A stretch of 45,446 nt of DNA from the NCBI GenBank assembly GCA_019307945.1, contig JAFDIS010000020.1:1-45446 (forward strand), written 5' to 3'. This DNA is from Deltaproteobacteria bacterium (lineage in GTDB: Bacteria > Desulfobacterota > DSM-4660 > Desulfatiglandales > Desulfatiglandaceae). A model generated the notes under the pieces. The model saw only the letters and a list, made by a program, of their open reading frames with translations. It did no database searches and was not told where the DNA came from. The translations under genes and the position numbers were made by a program. The stretch's first letter is position 1. Each line of letters begins with the position of its first letter. Of this stretch, positions 23,652 through 32,990 are shown one piece after another.

Positions 23652-24578
23652 TCACCTCAGGGCGTCGCTCAACTTTCGGGCCACCTCCCGCAGGTTTGCA
23701 GCCCAGTCCGCCGCCAGGGGATCCGCAGTCATGATTTTCCCCCCGATCTCCCGGGCAAGCACCTCCGCGCTTCTTCTGGGAAACTGGGGTTGCACGAAGA
23801 CCGCCCTCATGCCCGCTTTTCTTGCATAACGGATGAGTTTCGCCAGTTCGGCGGGCTTGGGTTCCTTGCCCTCCAACTCAACCGCCACCTGTTCGAGGCC
23901 GTAGGCCCTGGCGAAATATCCCCAGGCCGGGTGAAAGGAGATGAACCGAGCCGCCCGGCCTCGATCCCGGAAAAGGCGCCGCAGTTCCAGGTCTAGATCC
24001 ACGATCTCCCGCACAAACTCCCGGTAGCCCTGTTCATAAATCGCACTGCGAGCCGGATCCGCGCTCGTCAGTCCCTCGAGAACGACCCGGGCCTGGAGGA
24101 GCACCAGCGGCGGAGAAAGCCATACATGGGGGTCGAAAGCCGACTCCCGACGGGCCGATTTCCCATCCCGGTCCGCTTCATGGCGGTGTGACCTCATGGG
24201 GAGCTTCTTGATGTCCCGGTCCGTATGTACAATCCTCAGGCGCGGCGCCGTCTTTGCAAACCGTGAAAGCCAGGTCTTTTCAAAGGGCACGCCCGTTGCA
24301 AAATAGACGCGGGCTCGGGAAAGCGACGCCATCTGGGAAGGAGAAGGCTCGTAAGTGGCGGGGTTTGCGCCTGGACGAACCATGACCGAAACCCTGACAT
24401 TTTTCCGTCCGATCCGTTCCACGAAATACTTCTGGGGCGGAATGCTCACGAAGACCCTGAGCCGGTCCCTCGACTCCGCGTGGACCGCGGCCTGACTCAA
24501 CAATGAGGCCAAGAACAGGACCAGCAGGAGTGGTCTACCCACCCCCTGAAGCCTCCTTCCCCCCCGGTTCCGATCCAT
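23652..24578 (-). CDS. ZnuA-type metal ABC-transporter binding protein
   Basis: ATG 24578 is preferred over TTG 24596; 308 residues with a signal peptide ending near VHAES. The cluster 9 family features are VFVSIPPQKYFVERIG, GANPATYEPSPSQM, DPHVWLSP with a ligand His, FHPAWGYFARAYGL with another His, and the acidic TADPLAADW. The first ligand His of the usual H-x-Y-E-P is replaced (ATYEP). A His-rich loop (RSHRHEAD) is present. It starts 14 bp after the crotonase gene. No ZnuB/ZnuC genes are in the window. Confidence 0.85.
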   Translation of the reverse strand: MDRNRGGRRLQGVGRPLLLVLFLASLLSQAAVHAESRDRLRVFVSIPPQKYFVERIGRKNVRVSVMVRPGANPATYEPSPSQMASLSRARVYFATGVPFEKTWLSRFAKTAPRLRIVHTDRDIKKLPMRSHRHEADRDGKSARRESAFDPHVWLSPPLVLLQARVVLEGLTSADPARSAIYEQGYREFVREIVDLDLELRRLFRDRGRAARFISFHPAWGYFARAYGLEQVAVELEGKEPKPAELAKLIRYARKAGMRAVFVQPQFPRRSAEVLAREIGGKIMTADPLAADWAANLREVARKLSDALR

Positions 24579-24592
24579 GCGCGACAACCCTT

Positions 24593-25372
24593 TCAAAAAT
24601 AACGGCTGGAGCGTTCATCCCCCTCCAGCATGGCCCGGGCCACCAGCAGGGCCTGGTTGCGGTCCTCCATATGCAGGGCCCGCTCGAGCCCTCCCGCGTC
24701 CAGGTTCATGTTGATGGCCTCCTTGGTAAGCCTAAGGCCCATGGGATTTTTCCGGCTCATGACCCTTGAAAGTTCCAGGGCCGTCTCCAGCAGTTCTTCA
24801 CGCTCCACCACCCTGCTCACCAATCCCAGATCCGCGGCCTCCCGCGCAGACATGAAATTCCCGGTGAGCATGAACTCGTAGGCCCTGCCCGCGCCGATCA
24901 GCCGTGGAAGGAAGTAGCTGCACGCCATGTCCGCGCCCCCGAGACCGATGTTGATGTAGGCGGCGCAAAAGCGTGCGTCCTTGCTCACCACGCGCACGTC
25001 CGAGGCCAGGGCGAAACTGAATCCTATCCCGGAGGCCGCGCCATGTACCGCGCACACGATGGGCTGGGGGGCCTGTCTCATGGCCAGGAGGAGTCTCCCC
25101 AACCGGGACTGGAACCGGTAGAAATCCTCTGTTTTCATTCCGGACATGGCCTTGACCGTCTCCCGCATATCCAGGCCCGCGCAAAAATTGCGCTTGCCGT
25201 TTCCAGCCAGCACGATCACCCGGGTTTCGGGATCATCACGGGCCCCCGCCCAGAACGCTTCCAGTTCTTCCATCATACGGGTGTTCACGGAGTTGAACTT
25301 GCGGGGTCGGTTGAGCGCGAGCAGACCGATTCCCTTGTCCACGCTCCTGAATTCAATGGTCTCGTAATCCAT
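24593..25372 (-). CDS. Enoyl-CoA hydratase/isomerase family protein
   Basis: ATG 25372 after GGGAGG gives 259 residues; the upstream frame to 25660 is not used. The crotonase fold shows in LLALNRPRKFNSVNT, the oxyanion-hole segments NFCAGLDM and GAASGIGFSFALASDV, and YFLPRLIGAGRAYEFML. The two catalytic Glu of standard hydratases are not evident (SKDARFCAAYINIG), so it may be an isomerase or another CoA enzyme. It is first in the minus-strand operon leading to the ZnuA-like and TonB genes, an unexpected partner. Confidence 0.8.
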   Translation of the reverse strand: MDYETIEFRSVDKGIGLLALNRPRKFNSVNTRMMEELEAFWAGARDDPETRVIVLAGNGKRNFCAGLDMRETVKAMSGMKTEDFYRFQSRLGRLLLAMRQAPQPIVCAVHGAASGIGFSFALASDVRVVSKDARFCAAYINIGLGGADMACSYFLPRLIGAGRAYEFMLTGNFMSAREAADLGLVSRVVEREELLETALELSRVMSRKNPMGLRLTKEAINMNLDAGGLERALHMEDRNQALLVARAMLEGDERSSRYF

Positions 25373-25403
25373 GGAACGCCTCCCTGGTTTACAGCGGCCA
25401 TTA

Positions 25404-25449
25404 ATCCTACACCACGACCACTCGGGCATCAACCGTATAAAGCGTTGAT
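25404..25449 (-). promoter_or_regulatory. Promoter with overlapping dyad before the crotonase operon
   Basis: On the minus strand TTGATG (25432-25427) and TAGGAT (25409-25404) are 17 nt apart. An inverted repeat ATCAAC (25428-25433) / GTTGAT (25444-25449) with a 10-nt spacer overlaps the -35 box and could be an operator. Confidence 0.4.
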
Positions 25450-25529
25450 TCCCCTCCCTCCTGCGTGGTATCTGATGATTCAATGAAACTCCCACGGGGT
25501 CGCCACCCCGACTACTGGAAAGGACTTGC

Positions 25530-27182
25530 TTGAACCACGTCATGAAATCCACCGCTTTGTTCAAGGAAAAAGCTTTCGGGCCTTTCCTTTGTTTCCTGGT
25601 GTTCCTCCTGTTTCTCTTTCCCGGGCCTGCCCGGGCAAGGGAATCACTCCCCAAAGTCATCGTGCTGGAATTTCACGGTATGAAAAGGGGTGTGATTCAG
25701 AAAAATCTGGACCGCCTGCCCCATTTTCGGGAACTCATCCTCGGTCCCCTAAACCGACAGGGGTATATTCGAATGAAGAACACCCGGACCACTATCCCGG
25801 TTGCGTCCCAGCCCGCCGTGGCCGCCATGTACACGGGGCTCTACCCGCGAAGGACCGGGGTGGTGTCCACCATCTGGTTCGACCGAAGGACCACCGCGGT
25901 GCATACCCTCATTTCCTACGGGCAGCAGCGCATGAACCGGATCCTTTCGGCCAACGGCGCGAGAAGTCTGTTTGAGTATGCAGCAGATGCGGGCAGGACC
26001 TCCATGACGGCCATGCTCATGCTGACAAACGGTGCGGACTGGTCGCTCCGGTCCGGGGCATTCTTCTGGGGGAACGCCTCGGCTCTGACCGCGTTGCGGG
26101 AAGGCCGCTGGTTTCCGGACAGCCGTTACGTGGACAACAGGACTGTGAGCGCTCTCCTCACAGGACGTCTCCTTTCGTACGACAATAGCCTTTCAAACGT
26201 TCTGCGGCACCGGAAGACCCTGCCCGATGTGACCGTGGTACAACTGCTGGGAACCGACCTCTATTCCCATTTCCCGCCCGCTTTTTTACGCAAAAGAGAG
26301 GCCTCCATGGACGAAATCCAGGGCTATTACGCCCGTACGGTGCTCGATCCCCTGCTGGGCCGTATCATGGAGTTCCTGAAACGGGCGGGATGGTACGATC
26401 GAACCGTCTTTGTCCTGATCTCCGAGCACGGGTTCATAAAGATCCGAAAACTCGTCCCGGACGCCCTCGTGGACCGGAGTCTTTCCGGCGCTTTCAGGTT
26501 GCCCGGTTTTTCCAGGACCCGGCGGGACTCGGACGCGGTGGTCATGATCGGGGCGTGCACCAAAGAGGTCTACCTCAAGAACCGCGCCACCGGGCGATGG
26601 ACGGATCCCCCCCGGCTCCTGCTGGATGTGAAGCCGGCCGTGGACCTGCTCCTTTCAAACCCTCGGCTTCGTGGAATCCTCAACGCCATGGTGGTCCGCA
26701 AATACCCCGGCGAATGCTCCGAAGGGATTGCCGAGCACGGCCCCTGGTGGACCCTGGAGTGGCGGACTTATGCGGAAAGCAAAATGATGAAGGTGGACTT
26801 CCTTCGCGCCCTCAAACCCCTATCCCACCTCTCCTCTTACTTTCAAATGGGACCGTTCCTGGCCAGGGGCCTCACCAACCAGTACACGCGGGATACGGCG
26901 CCCGACATCAAGATAGTCAACCGCAAGGGGATCTACTTCGAGCGGGACTTCACAAAATACGGGCATCACGGAAGTTTCTACCCCGAAGACTGTTACGTGC
27001 CCTTCTGGATCGCAGGCCCCGGTCTGTCCAGGGTTATCAAAGGCCGCTACGAACTGGAAGAGGAGGCTTCCACCCTGGATCTCGTCCCCACGGTCTGTGG
27101 GCTCCTGGGGATCCCAGAGCCCGAGGGGCTCGACGGCAAGAATCGACTGCAGGGACTCTCAGAGGATCGAGGAAAAGACTAA
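25530..27182 (+). CDS. Alkaline-phosphatase-superfamily phosphodiesterase, exported
   Basis: TTG 25530 has the better-placed ribosome site (AAAGGA); ATG 25542 is the alternative. About 550 residues with a signal peptide ending PARARES. Superfamily motifs can be followed: TTIPVASQPAVAAMYTGLYP (nucleophile region, apparently Ser instead of Thr), GTDLYSHFPP, ISEHGF where SDHG is usual, and YGHHGSFYP before PFWIAGPG. The first ligand Asp of the family (DG) appears as His-Gly in LEFHGM. These changes suggest altered metal or substrate choice. The stop overlaps the SagB gene start by one base. Confidence 0.75.
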   Translation: MNHVMKSTALFKEKAFGPFLCFLVFLLFLFPGPARARESLPKVIVLEFHGMKRGVIQKNLDRLPHFRELILGPLNRQGYIRMKNTRTTIPVASQPAVAAMYTGLYPRRTGVVSTIWFDRRTTAVHTLISYGQQRMNRILSANGARSLFEYAADAGRTSMTAMLMLTNGADWSLRSGAFFWGNASALTALREGRWFPDSRYVDNRTVSALLTGRLLSYDNSLSNVLRHRKTLPDVTVVQLLGTDLYSHFPPAFLRKREASMDEIQGYYARTVLDPLLGRIMEFLKRAGWYDRTVFVLISEHGFIKIRKLVPDALVDRSLSGAFRLPGFSRTRRDSDAVVMIGACTKEVYLKNRATGRWTDPPRLLLDVKPAVDLLLSNPRLRGILNAMVVRKYPGECSEGIAEHGPWWTLEWRTYAESKMMKVDFLRALKPLSHLSSYFQMGPFLARGLTNQYTRDTAPDIKIVNRKGIYFERDFTKYGHHGSFYPEDCYVPFWIAGPGLSRVIKGRYELEEEASTLDLVPTVCGLLGIPEPEGLDGKNRLQGLSEDRGKD

Positions 27183-28678
27183 TGATTCCATCCGCCGTCC
27201 ATTACCACCGAAAGACCGCGTATGACCGCAGCCGCATGAACGCCGGCGGCCTGGACTGGTCGCACCAGCCTTCCCTGTTCAAGACCTATGAGGGAGTCGA
27301 CATCCTTGAACTCCCCCGGGAGGTAAGTCTCCCCACCCCCTGGCTTTCGGAGCTCTTGAAGGGCGATGCCCCTTCGGCCGGGAGGGAAGGGGCGACCATG
27401 AAACCGGAGGACCTCTCCCGGATCCTTCAACTCACATATTCTCTCACGGCCCGTGCCAAACAATCGGGAGGAGGAGACTTCTTTTTCAGGAGCGCCGCCT
27501 CGGCAGGGGCGCTTTACCCCACGGAGATCTATGTGGCAACCCGTGGAGTGGAAGGCCTTGAGGACGGCCTCTATCACTTCTCCATAGCCCGTCACGGGCT
27601 CGCACCCCTGAGGTCCGGAGATCTGTCCGCCTATATCTCACGGCTCCTGAGGCCACAGACCGGCGGCCTCCAGGTGACCTTCTTCCTGTCGGCCATCTTC
27701 TTCAGGAGCGCATGGAAATACCGTGATCGCGCCTACAGGTATCATCTCCTGGACACGGGACACGTCCTGGAACACCTCATCCTGTCCCTTCGGGCTATGG
27801 GGCTGCCCCACACCTGCACTTTTGACTTCGACGATCACGGCGTGAACCGCCTCCTGGGGCTCGATGAGACCAGGGAAGCCACCCTGGTATTGGTGGGGAC
27901 GGGGGCGGCCGCGGGGACCGAACCCGAAGACGGCCCCCCCCTACCCGAACTTTCCGAGATATACACCGGGGCTTCCCGGATGGCACGGGAAGAAGATGTC
28001 GTCCCGCTCATCTTGGAGATGCACGAATCCTCCTGCAGCGTGGTGCATGAGGCCGAGCCGGTGGAAACCGCCGCTCCCACAGGTCCGCCCGTAGCGGCAT
28101 GGGAGGACCTGCGGGCTCCGCTCCATTGGCCCGAGCGCGTCCGCTTTCCGGATGCCGTCTTCCAGCGCCGTTCCCGGCGGAATTTCGTCCCGGTCCCCCT
28201 GCCTCGGCAGCTCACCGTGTCCCTTCTGGAGGGACTCTGCGCCACTGACTCCTTTGAGCCTGACGGGTGCCTGGAGGTAGGGTTCCTGGTGGAACAGACC
28301 ACGGGGTTCGTTGCCGGATTTCACCTCCTGGACAGGGCTGAGCAAAAGACGGGGCTGGTTCGGGCCGGCAATTTTTTACATGCCATGGCTTCCTCCTGCC
28401 TGAACCAGGAATGGCTCAAAAACGCGGCGATTCACTTCCTGTTCATGGCCGACCTCGAATCCCTGGACCGCAGGTGGGGGCCCAGAGGTTACCGCCACGC
28501 CATGCTCACGGCCGGAAGACTGGGAGAGAGGATCTATCTGGCGGCCACCTCCCTCGGCCTGGGCTGCTGCGGGGTCGGAGCGTTTTACGACCGGGAGGCC
28601 CATGACTTACTGGGCCTCGAACCAGGGTGGGAACTTCTCTACCTGGTGGCGGCCGGCCCGGTCAAGGGCGAGTCCTAG
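27182..28678 (+). CDS. Double SagB-type (ThcOx-like) nitroreductase
   Basis: A 498-residue protein made of two nitroreductase-fold halves. The first half has HQPSLFKTYEG, RSAASAGALYPTEIYVAT, LYHFSIARHGL and LLDTGHVLEHLILSLRAMGL. The second resumes at VFQRRSRRNFVPVPL and ends LTAGRLGERIYLAATSLGLG, then CCGVGAFYD. SagB proteins are flavin oxidases of azoline rings in peptide maturation, but many stand alone in anaerobes with no such substrate. No precursor peptide or cyclodehydratase is seen here. It is translationally coupled to the upstream phosphodiesterase gene. Confidence 0.8.
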   Translation: MIPSAVHYHRKTAYDRSRMNAGGLDWSHQPSLFKTYEGVDILELPREVSLPTPWLSELLKGDAPSAGREGATMKPEDLSRILQLTYSLTARAKQSGGGDFFFRSAASAGALYPTEIYVATRGVEGLEDGLYHFSIARHGLAPLRSGDLSAYISRLLRPQTGGLQVTFFLSAIFFRSAWKYRDRAYRYHLLDTGHVLEHLILSLRAMGLPHTCTFDFDDHGVNRLLGLDETREATLVLVGTGAAAGTEPEDGPPLPELSEIYTGASRMAREEDVVPLILEMHESSCSVVHEAEPVETAAPTGPPVAAWEDLRAPLHWPERVRFPDAVFQRRSRRNFVPVPLPRQLTVSLLEGLCATDSFEPDGCLEVGFLVEQTTGFVAGFHLLDRAEQKTGLVRAGNFLHAMASSCLNQEWLKNAAIHFLFMADLESLDRRWGPRGYRHAMLTAGRLGERIYLAATSLGLGCCGVGAFYDREAHDLLGLEPGWELLYLVAAGPVKGES

Positions 28679-28736
28679 GTGCGAAGAGCAGGGGTTCCGC
28701 GCCGGAATCCTGGGAACATGACTTGGAGGTCTGGGG

Positions 28737-29258
28737 ATGAAATGGTAACAGTTTCTAACGCCCGTTCAGTCCTTCTCAAATGAGGAGGCCAGGACCTATA
28801 TGGGTGAACGCCCCCGGGAAGGCTACACCCTTCTGGATGTGCGCCGGCCTCGAGAATACGAAAAGGAACGGATTCCCGGAGCGACCCTGGTCCCCCTGCC
28901 GGAATTGCCCGATCGCATGGGAGAACTGGACCCGGACAAACCGGTGCTCGTCTATTGCGCGGTGGGCGGTAGGAGCCGCGCGGCGGCCCAACTACTCGCG
29001 GGAAAAGGGTTCAAGGAGGTATACAACCTCAAAGGAGGGATCAAGGCCTGGCAGCTAACCATTGCGACCCTTCAAACCCGGGAGGGCGTCCTGAGCGTGG
29101 CCATGATGCTGGAGGGCCGGGCCCTGGACCTGTACTCCCGCTATGCACAAAAAGTCCGGGCCCCCGAAACCATGGAAACCCTCCTGGGTCCGGCCGACCA
29201 GGACAAGGGCCACCTGGTGCTTTTGGGTAAAATGCTGGAAGAGCCGGGGAAAATATGA
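28737..29258 (+). pseudogene. Rhodanese with ferritin-like tail, early stop
   Basis: ATG 28737 reads MKW, then TAA at 28746-28748, then continues in frame QFLTPVQSFSNEEARTYMG into a rhodanese domain: YTLLDVRRPREYEKERIPGA, the active-site loop YCAVGGRSRAA, and NLKGGIKAW. The tail (VLSVAMMLEGRALDLYSRYA) looks like a shortened rubrerythrin-like helix pair. The stop fits one base change from a Lys codon. Re-initiation at ATG 28800, after GGAGG, could still yield a 152-residue protein lacking only the N-terminal leader helix, so function may persist. Confidence 0.7.
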
Positions 29259-29435
29259 TGAACCTGGGAAGACCGACCAACCACGCCACACCTGCGGTGT
29301 TCCCCCTGCCCGGAGGAACCATGCAGGAAACTCCAAAGCCAGATCCACGCACCGAACCTCAGCAGGAGGACCTCCTCCCTGCGCGGTCTCCCTTCCGGCG
29401 GAGGGCTCCCGCCCTCAAAAAACGAGGAGTGACGT

Positions 29436-29450
29436 TTTACACCCTGCAAA
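29436..29450 (+). promoter_or_regulatory. Upstream activator site 1 for sigma-54 promoter
   Basis: TTTACA-CCC-TGCAAA is an imperfect 15-bp palindrome beginning 120 bp before the -24 element at 29556. A further half-site TTTTACAC lies at 29455-29462. The 29259-29435 stretch before it has no credible gene. Confidence 0.7.
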
Positions 29451-29555
29451 AAAATTTTACACTTCCACTTTCTTCAATCCCCCGCACTTCGTGGTCCAAC
29501 CGTTTTTTTGACTGATTTTGCGTATAGTTGCAGAAGCATCTCCCTGAAATTTGTC

Positions 29556-29571
29556 TGGCATGCCCCTTGCT
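29556..29571 (+). promoter_or_regulatory. Sigma-54 promoter 1
   Basis: TGGCATGCCCCTTGCT matches the -24/-12 consensus TGGCAYRN4TTGCW with correct GG-GC spacing. Transcription would start near 29583, about 120 bp before the first receiver gene. Confidence 0.8.
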
Positions 29572-29701
29572 GTGACTCTTTTAGCGAAAAGGCGTGGAAG
29601 AGCAGGCCCGAGGCCTCTCCCGATGATCGCTGCAAGGCGCCCCTGCACGGCGAACCTCAGGCAAGCTGTAAGTAAGGATTCTGGTTCTCAAGGGTCAAAC
29701 C

Positions 29702-30178
29702 ATGAGCCAAGTCGGTGAAAAGAGCAGCGCTCCTGGACCCCAGGGGCCGGTCAGGGGAAAGTTCAGGATCCTGATCAGTGACCGCAATTACAATGTGCGA
29801 GAATTTCTGAAGCGTGAGATGACCGAGGAAGGCTACCAAGTCGAAACCGCAAGAAGCACGCCGGACATTTTGAGTCGCATAGGCCTCCGTGGAGATCCTG
29901 TCGACCTCGTTGTCTTGGACCCGGAACTCCCTGATCAGGGAGACATCCCCTTGCTTCATCGGCTTCGATCCAAAAACCCATACATCCCGATCGTGCTTCA
30001 TGGTTTCCAGAATCCCCTGCCCGAACAGGCGCATCAGCACTGGGTGGCCTTCGTCGAAAAATCGGGATCCAACATGCACGCTCTGAAAAAAAGGATCCGA
30101 AAACTGCTCGCAACGTGTTACCCCGAACGTTTCCGGCAACAGTGCCAAAAACAAAAGGAAGAGGATTCCAACAGATGA
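29702..30178 (+). CDS. Lone response-regulator receiver
   Basis: A 158-residue receiver domain with an N-terminal extension of 20 residues. RILISDRNYN holds a reduced acidic pocket (one Asp, D27), the phosphorylation Asp is D73 in LVVLDPELPD, and the Lys is K120 in AFVEKSG. The C-terminus is basic and has no DNA-binding domain. It divides from the other receivers of the operon in sequence. Its TGA overlaps the kinase gene ATG, so the two are a coupled pair. Confidence 0.8.
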   Translation: MSQVGEKSSAPGPQGPVRGKFRILISDRNYNVREFLKREMTEEGYQVETARSTPDILSRIGLRGDPVDLVVLDPELPDQGDIPLLHRLRSKNPYIPIVLHGFQNPLPEQAHQHWVAFVEKSGSNMHALKKRIRKLLATCYPERFRQQCQKQKEEDSNR

Positions 30179-31971
30179 GCGGCTCCCCCGAAGACCGACA
30201 CACGAAGAAACGAATGGGCCTCTACCACGTGGAAACGGCCGGTGACGGCCGATCCACTCTCAAAAAGAGGGTGTTCTCGGTAGTCGTCCTCTCCATCGCC
30301 GCCATGATCGCAGTATCAGCCCTCATCCTATACCACTTCTACCACTCCTATCGGGACAAGACCTATGCGCACCTCAATATCCTCGTGGAAAAGCATCGGC
30401 GGGACATTGACTCCTTCCTGAAGGAGAATCTGGGTGCAATCCGTTTTATCGCTAAGATTTTCACCTTTGATGAATTGAGAGATGCCTCGTTTCTCGAGAA
30501 TTGCCTGATGAACCTCCAATCCCATTTCAACAATGTTTTCGTAGACCTTGGAGTCATCAACGCACGGGGTGTACAAATCGCCTATGCGGGCCCTTTCAGG
30601 CTTGGGAAGGCACTTTACACTGAAGCTCCTTGGTTCAAGAAAGCCATCCAAAGCGAGTATTTCATCAGCGACGTTTTCATGGGGCTGAGGGGACTTCCGC
30701 ATTTCATCATCGCAGTTCGTGAAAACCACAACGGACATGCCTGGATCTTGAGGGCTACCATCGACTTCGTGGCCTTCAATAATCTTGTAGAAAGCATCCA
30801 GGTGGGCGAGACGGGCCTGGCCTACATTGTCAACAGGGGAGGATCGCTCCAGACCAAGACGAGGGCGGACGTGATGAAAGAGGGGGAGATCCTAACCATA
30901 CTCGGCGAAATGGAAAAAGGGCGCTATGGTCAGACGTACATCACGACGATCTCTGGACGCGGTGGAAACAAATATCTTTACGTGGCCGCTCTTCTCAAAG
31001 ACGGGCAGTGGCTCTTAATCTATCGACAAAAGATTTCCGACGCATTCCGTGAGTACAATCATGCCCTGCGGGTGGCGATCGCCATTATCCTTCTCGGCGG
31101 AGTCTGCGTGGTGGCCATGGGGATTCTACTCACTTCCCGTGTGACACGCCAGATGGAAAAAGGGGAAAGGGAAAGGGAGGCCATGAGCGCACAGATCGTG
31201 GAGAGTGGAAAACTGGCTGCGGTGGGAGAACTGGCGGCCGGGATCGCACACGAAATCAATAACCCTGTAGCCATCATGGTTGAAGAAGCGGGCTGGATTG
31301 AGGACCTCCTGGAAGAGGAGGAATTCAGGGAAAGCAAAAGCCTGAAAGAGTTCCATCGAGCCCTGGAACAGATTCGGACCCAAGGCAGGCGATGCAAGGA
31401 AATCACGCACAAGCTCCTGAGTTTTGCAAGAAAGACGGATTCAAGGATCCATAATGTGAAGCTCAATCAAATCATTGAAGAAGTCGTTTCCGTAACTGCA
31501 CAAAGGGCCAAATATGCGAAGGTCGCCATTGAGAAAAATCTCCAAGAGGACCTGCCCTGCCTCCGCCTGTCAAGTACGGAGATGCAGCAGGTCATTCTCA
31601 ATTTGATCAACAATGCAATCGACGCCATGGAACCCGACGGTGGACGCATCATGATAACCACGCGCTCAGATCAGAACGCCTTGGTGGTCGAAGTCGAGGA
31701 CAACGGCCCGGGAATTCCCGAGGCCAACCTGGCGAGAATATTTGAACCGTTTTTTACGACCAAAGCGGTGGGGAAAGGAACAGGACTCGGGCTGTCCATC
31801 TGTTACGGGATTATCAAGAAGATCGGCGGGGATATAGAGGTCGAAAGCCACGTGGGCAAGGGTACCACCTTCCGCATCAAGATTCCCTTACCTGTAGCGA
31901 GAGGTTCCGCGACCCTGTCTGCGACAAGCGACCAGACGTCTGACTCCGATCGGATGAATAGAGGGGTTTGA
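30175..31971 (+). CDS. Cache-domain membrane histidine kinase
   Basis: ATG 30175 gives 598 residues. Membrane helices at about 33-55 and 299-320 flank a periplasmic double-Cache domain ([18 protein letters not shown], then [17 protein letters not shown]). The H-box is [13 protein letters not shown] with His359. The ATPase part has [11 protein letters not shown] (N), EDNGPGIPE (G1), FEPFFTTK (F) and GKGTGLGLS (G2). No HAMP is clear. Such kinases sense small organic acids or similar ligands. Four lone receivers encoded around it are probable phosphate acceptors. Confidence 0.9.
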   Translation: MSGSPEDRHTKKRMGLYHVETAGDGRSTLKKRVFSVVVLSIAAMIAVSALILYHFYHSYRDKTYAHLNILVEKHRRDIDSFLKENLGAIRFIAKIFTFDELRDASFLENCLMNLQSHFNNVFVDLGVINARGVQIAYAGPFRLGKALYTEAPWFKKAIQSEYFISDVFMGLRGLPHFIIAVRENHNGHAWILRATIDFVAFNNLVESIQVGETGLAYIVNRGGSLQTKTRADVMKEGEILTILGEMEKGRYGQTYITTISGRGGNKYLYVAALLKDGQWLLIYRQKISDAFREYNHALRVAIAIILLGGVCVVAMGILLTSRVTRQMEKGEREREAMSAQIVESGKLAAVGELAAGIAHEINNPVAIMVEEAGWIEDLLEEEEFRESKSLKEFHRALEQIRTQGRRCKEITHKLLSFARKTDSRIHNVKLNQIIEEVVSVTAQRAKYAKVAIEKNLQEDLPCLRLSSTEMQQVILNLINNAIDAMEPDGGRIMITTRSDQNALVVEVEDNGPGIPEANLARIFEPFFTTKAVGKGTGLGLSICYGIIKKIGGDIEVESHVGKGTTFRIKIPLPVARGSATLSATSDQTSDSDRMNRGV

Positions 31972-32030
31972 GTTTCACCCTGCCATCATACCGGCGGGGT
32001 TCGGGAAATTGAAATTGAAAGGAGAAAGAC

Positions 32031-32468
32031 ATGCAGGCACCTTTGGTGATGATAGTAGATGACGAGGCCCCATTCGTGGAGACCATGACCAAGAGGTTGG
32101 AAAAAAGGGATCTTCGTATTTTGTCCGCTTTAAGCGGGGAAGAAGCCCTCGAGAAGCTAGGCAAGAACCAAAACACGGATGTCGTGATCCTGGATGTGAA
32201 GATGCCCGGCATGGACGGTGTCGAGACCCTGAAGCGAATCAAGCGCGACTTTCCGCTGATCGAAGTCATCATGCTCACGGGGCACGGCACCATCGAGTCC
32301 GCCATAGAGGGCATGAAGCTGGGTGCATTCGATTATCTCCTGAAGCCGTGCGAGATCGAAGACCTGCAGGCGAAGATCTTGCAGGCGGTGGAAAAGCGGC
32401 GGGAGCACGAGGAGCGCATCAAGCAAGCCAAGGTCCGGGAGGCATTGATCAGGCACGGCGCGTCGTGA
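32031..32468 (+). CDS. Lone response-regulator receiver
   Basis: A 145-residue protein, nearly all receiver: MIVDDEAPF acidic pocket, D55 in VILDVKMPGMDG, MLTGHGT with the Thr region, and FDYLLKPCE with the Lys. The short C-terminal helix (EKRREHEERIKQAK) carries no output domain. It lies 59 bp after the kinase gene with a GGAGA site. It resembles the next two receivers and probably arose with them by duplication. Confidence 0.88.
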   Translation: MQAPLVMIVDDEAPFVETMTKRLEKRDLRILSALSGEEALEKLGKNQNTDVVILDVKMPGMDGVETLKRIKRDFPLIEVIMLTGHGTIESAIEGMKLGAFDYLLKPCEIEDLQAKILQAVEKRREHEERIKQAKVREALIRHGAS

Positions 32469-32555
32469 TGGTCCGGGCCTGAAAAGGTGACCCGCTCAAA
32501 GCCGGGAACGCGGTCGAACCCATGACGTCCGGGGTATGGGAAAAGGGGAACGGGC

Positions 32556-32990
32556 ATGAAGAAAGACGACACCCCCCAGGAACGCTCACAGGAGGCTTTG
32601 CAGGAAACGAATTCGGAGGGCATCCGTCTCCTTCTTGTGGACGACGAGGCGGGTTTTGTGGAGGTGCTCTCCAAACGAATGGCCAAACGGGGCATCCGGG
32701 TAACGAAAGCACACAGCGGCACCGAAGCGATTCAAACCCTTCGGAAAAATGACTTCGATGTGACGGTCCTGGACCTCAAGATGGAGGACATGGAAGGCAT
32801 TGAGGTGCTCAAGATCTTCAAGAAAATGGCACCGGAAATGCCCGTGATCATGCTCACCGGCCACGGATCCAACCAAGCGGCTAGGGAAGGGATGCAGTGG
32901 GGCGCGCACGACTATCTCACGAAGCCGTGCGAACTGGAGGAACTCGTGGAGAAAATTTTCGAGGCGGTCCGAGAGCGGAAAGAGAGGTGA
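32556..32990 (+). CDS. Lone response-regulator receiver
   Basis: A 144-residue receiver with a 22-residue polar extension at the start. LLLVDDEAGF is the acidic pocket, D73 in VLDLKMEDMEG the phosphorylation site, and HDYLTKPCELEEL holds the Lys. No output domain is present. The stop TGA overlaps the ATG of the next receiver gene (TGATG), so they are coupled. Confidence 0.88.
   Translation: MKKDDTPQERSQEALQETNSEGIRLLLVDDEAGFVEVLSKRMAKRGIRVTKAHSGTEAIQTLRKNDFDVTVLDLKMEDMEGIEVLKIFKKMAPEMPVIMLTGHGSNQAAREGMQWGAHDYLTKPCELEELVEKIFEAVRERKER

Noticed and set aside
26390..27181. N-terminal extension of the SagB frame
   Set aside because: It lies within the phosphodiesterase gene in another frame; the nitroreductase sequence begins after ATG 27182.
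29255..29515. Frame after the rhodanese gene
   Set aside because: It runs through activator site 1, is rich in Pro/Arg and shows no motif.
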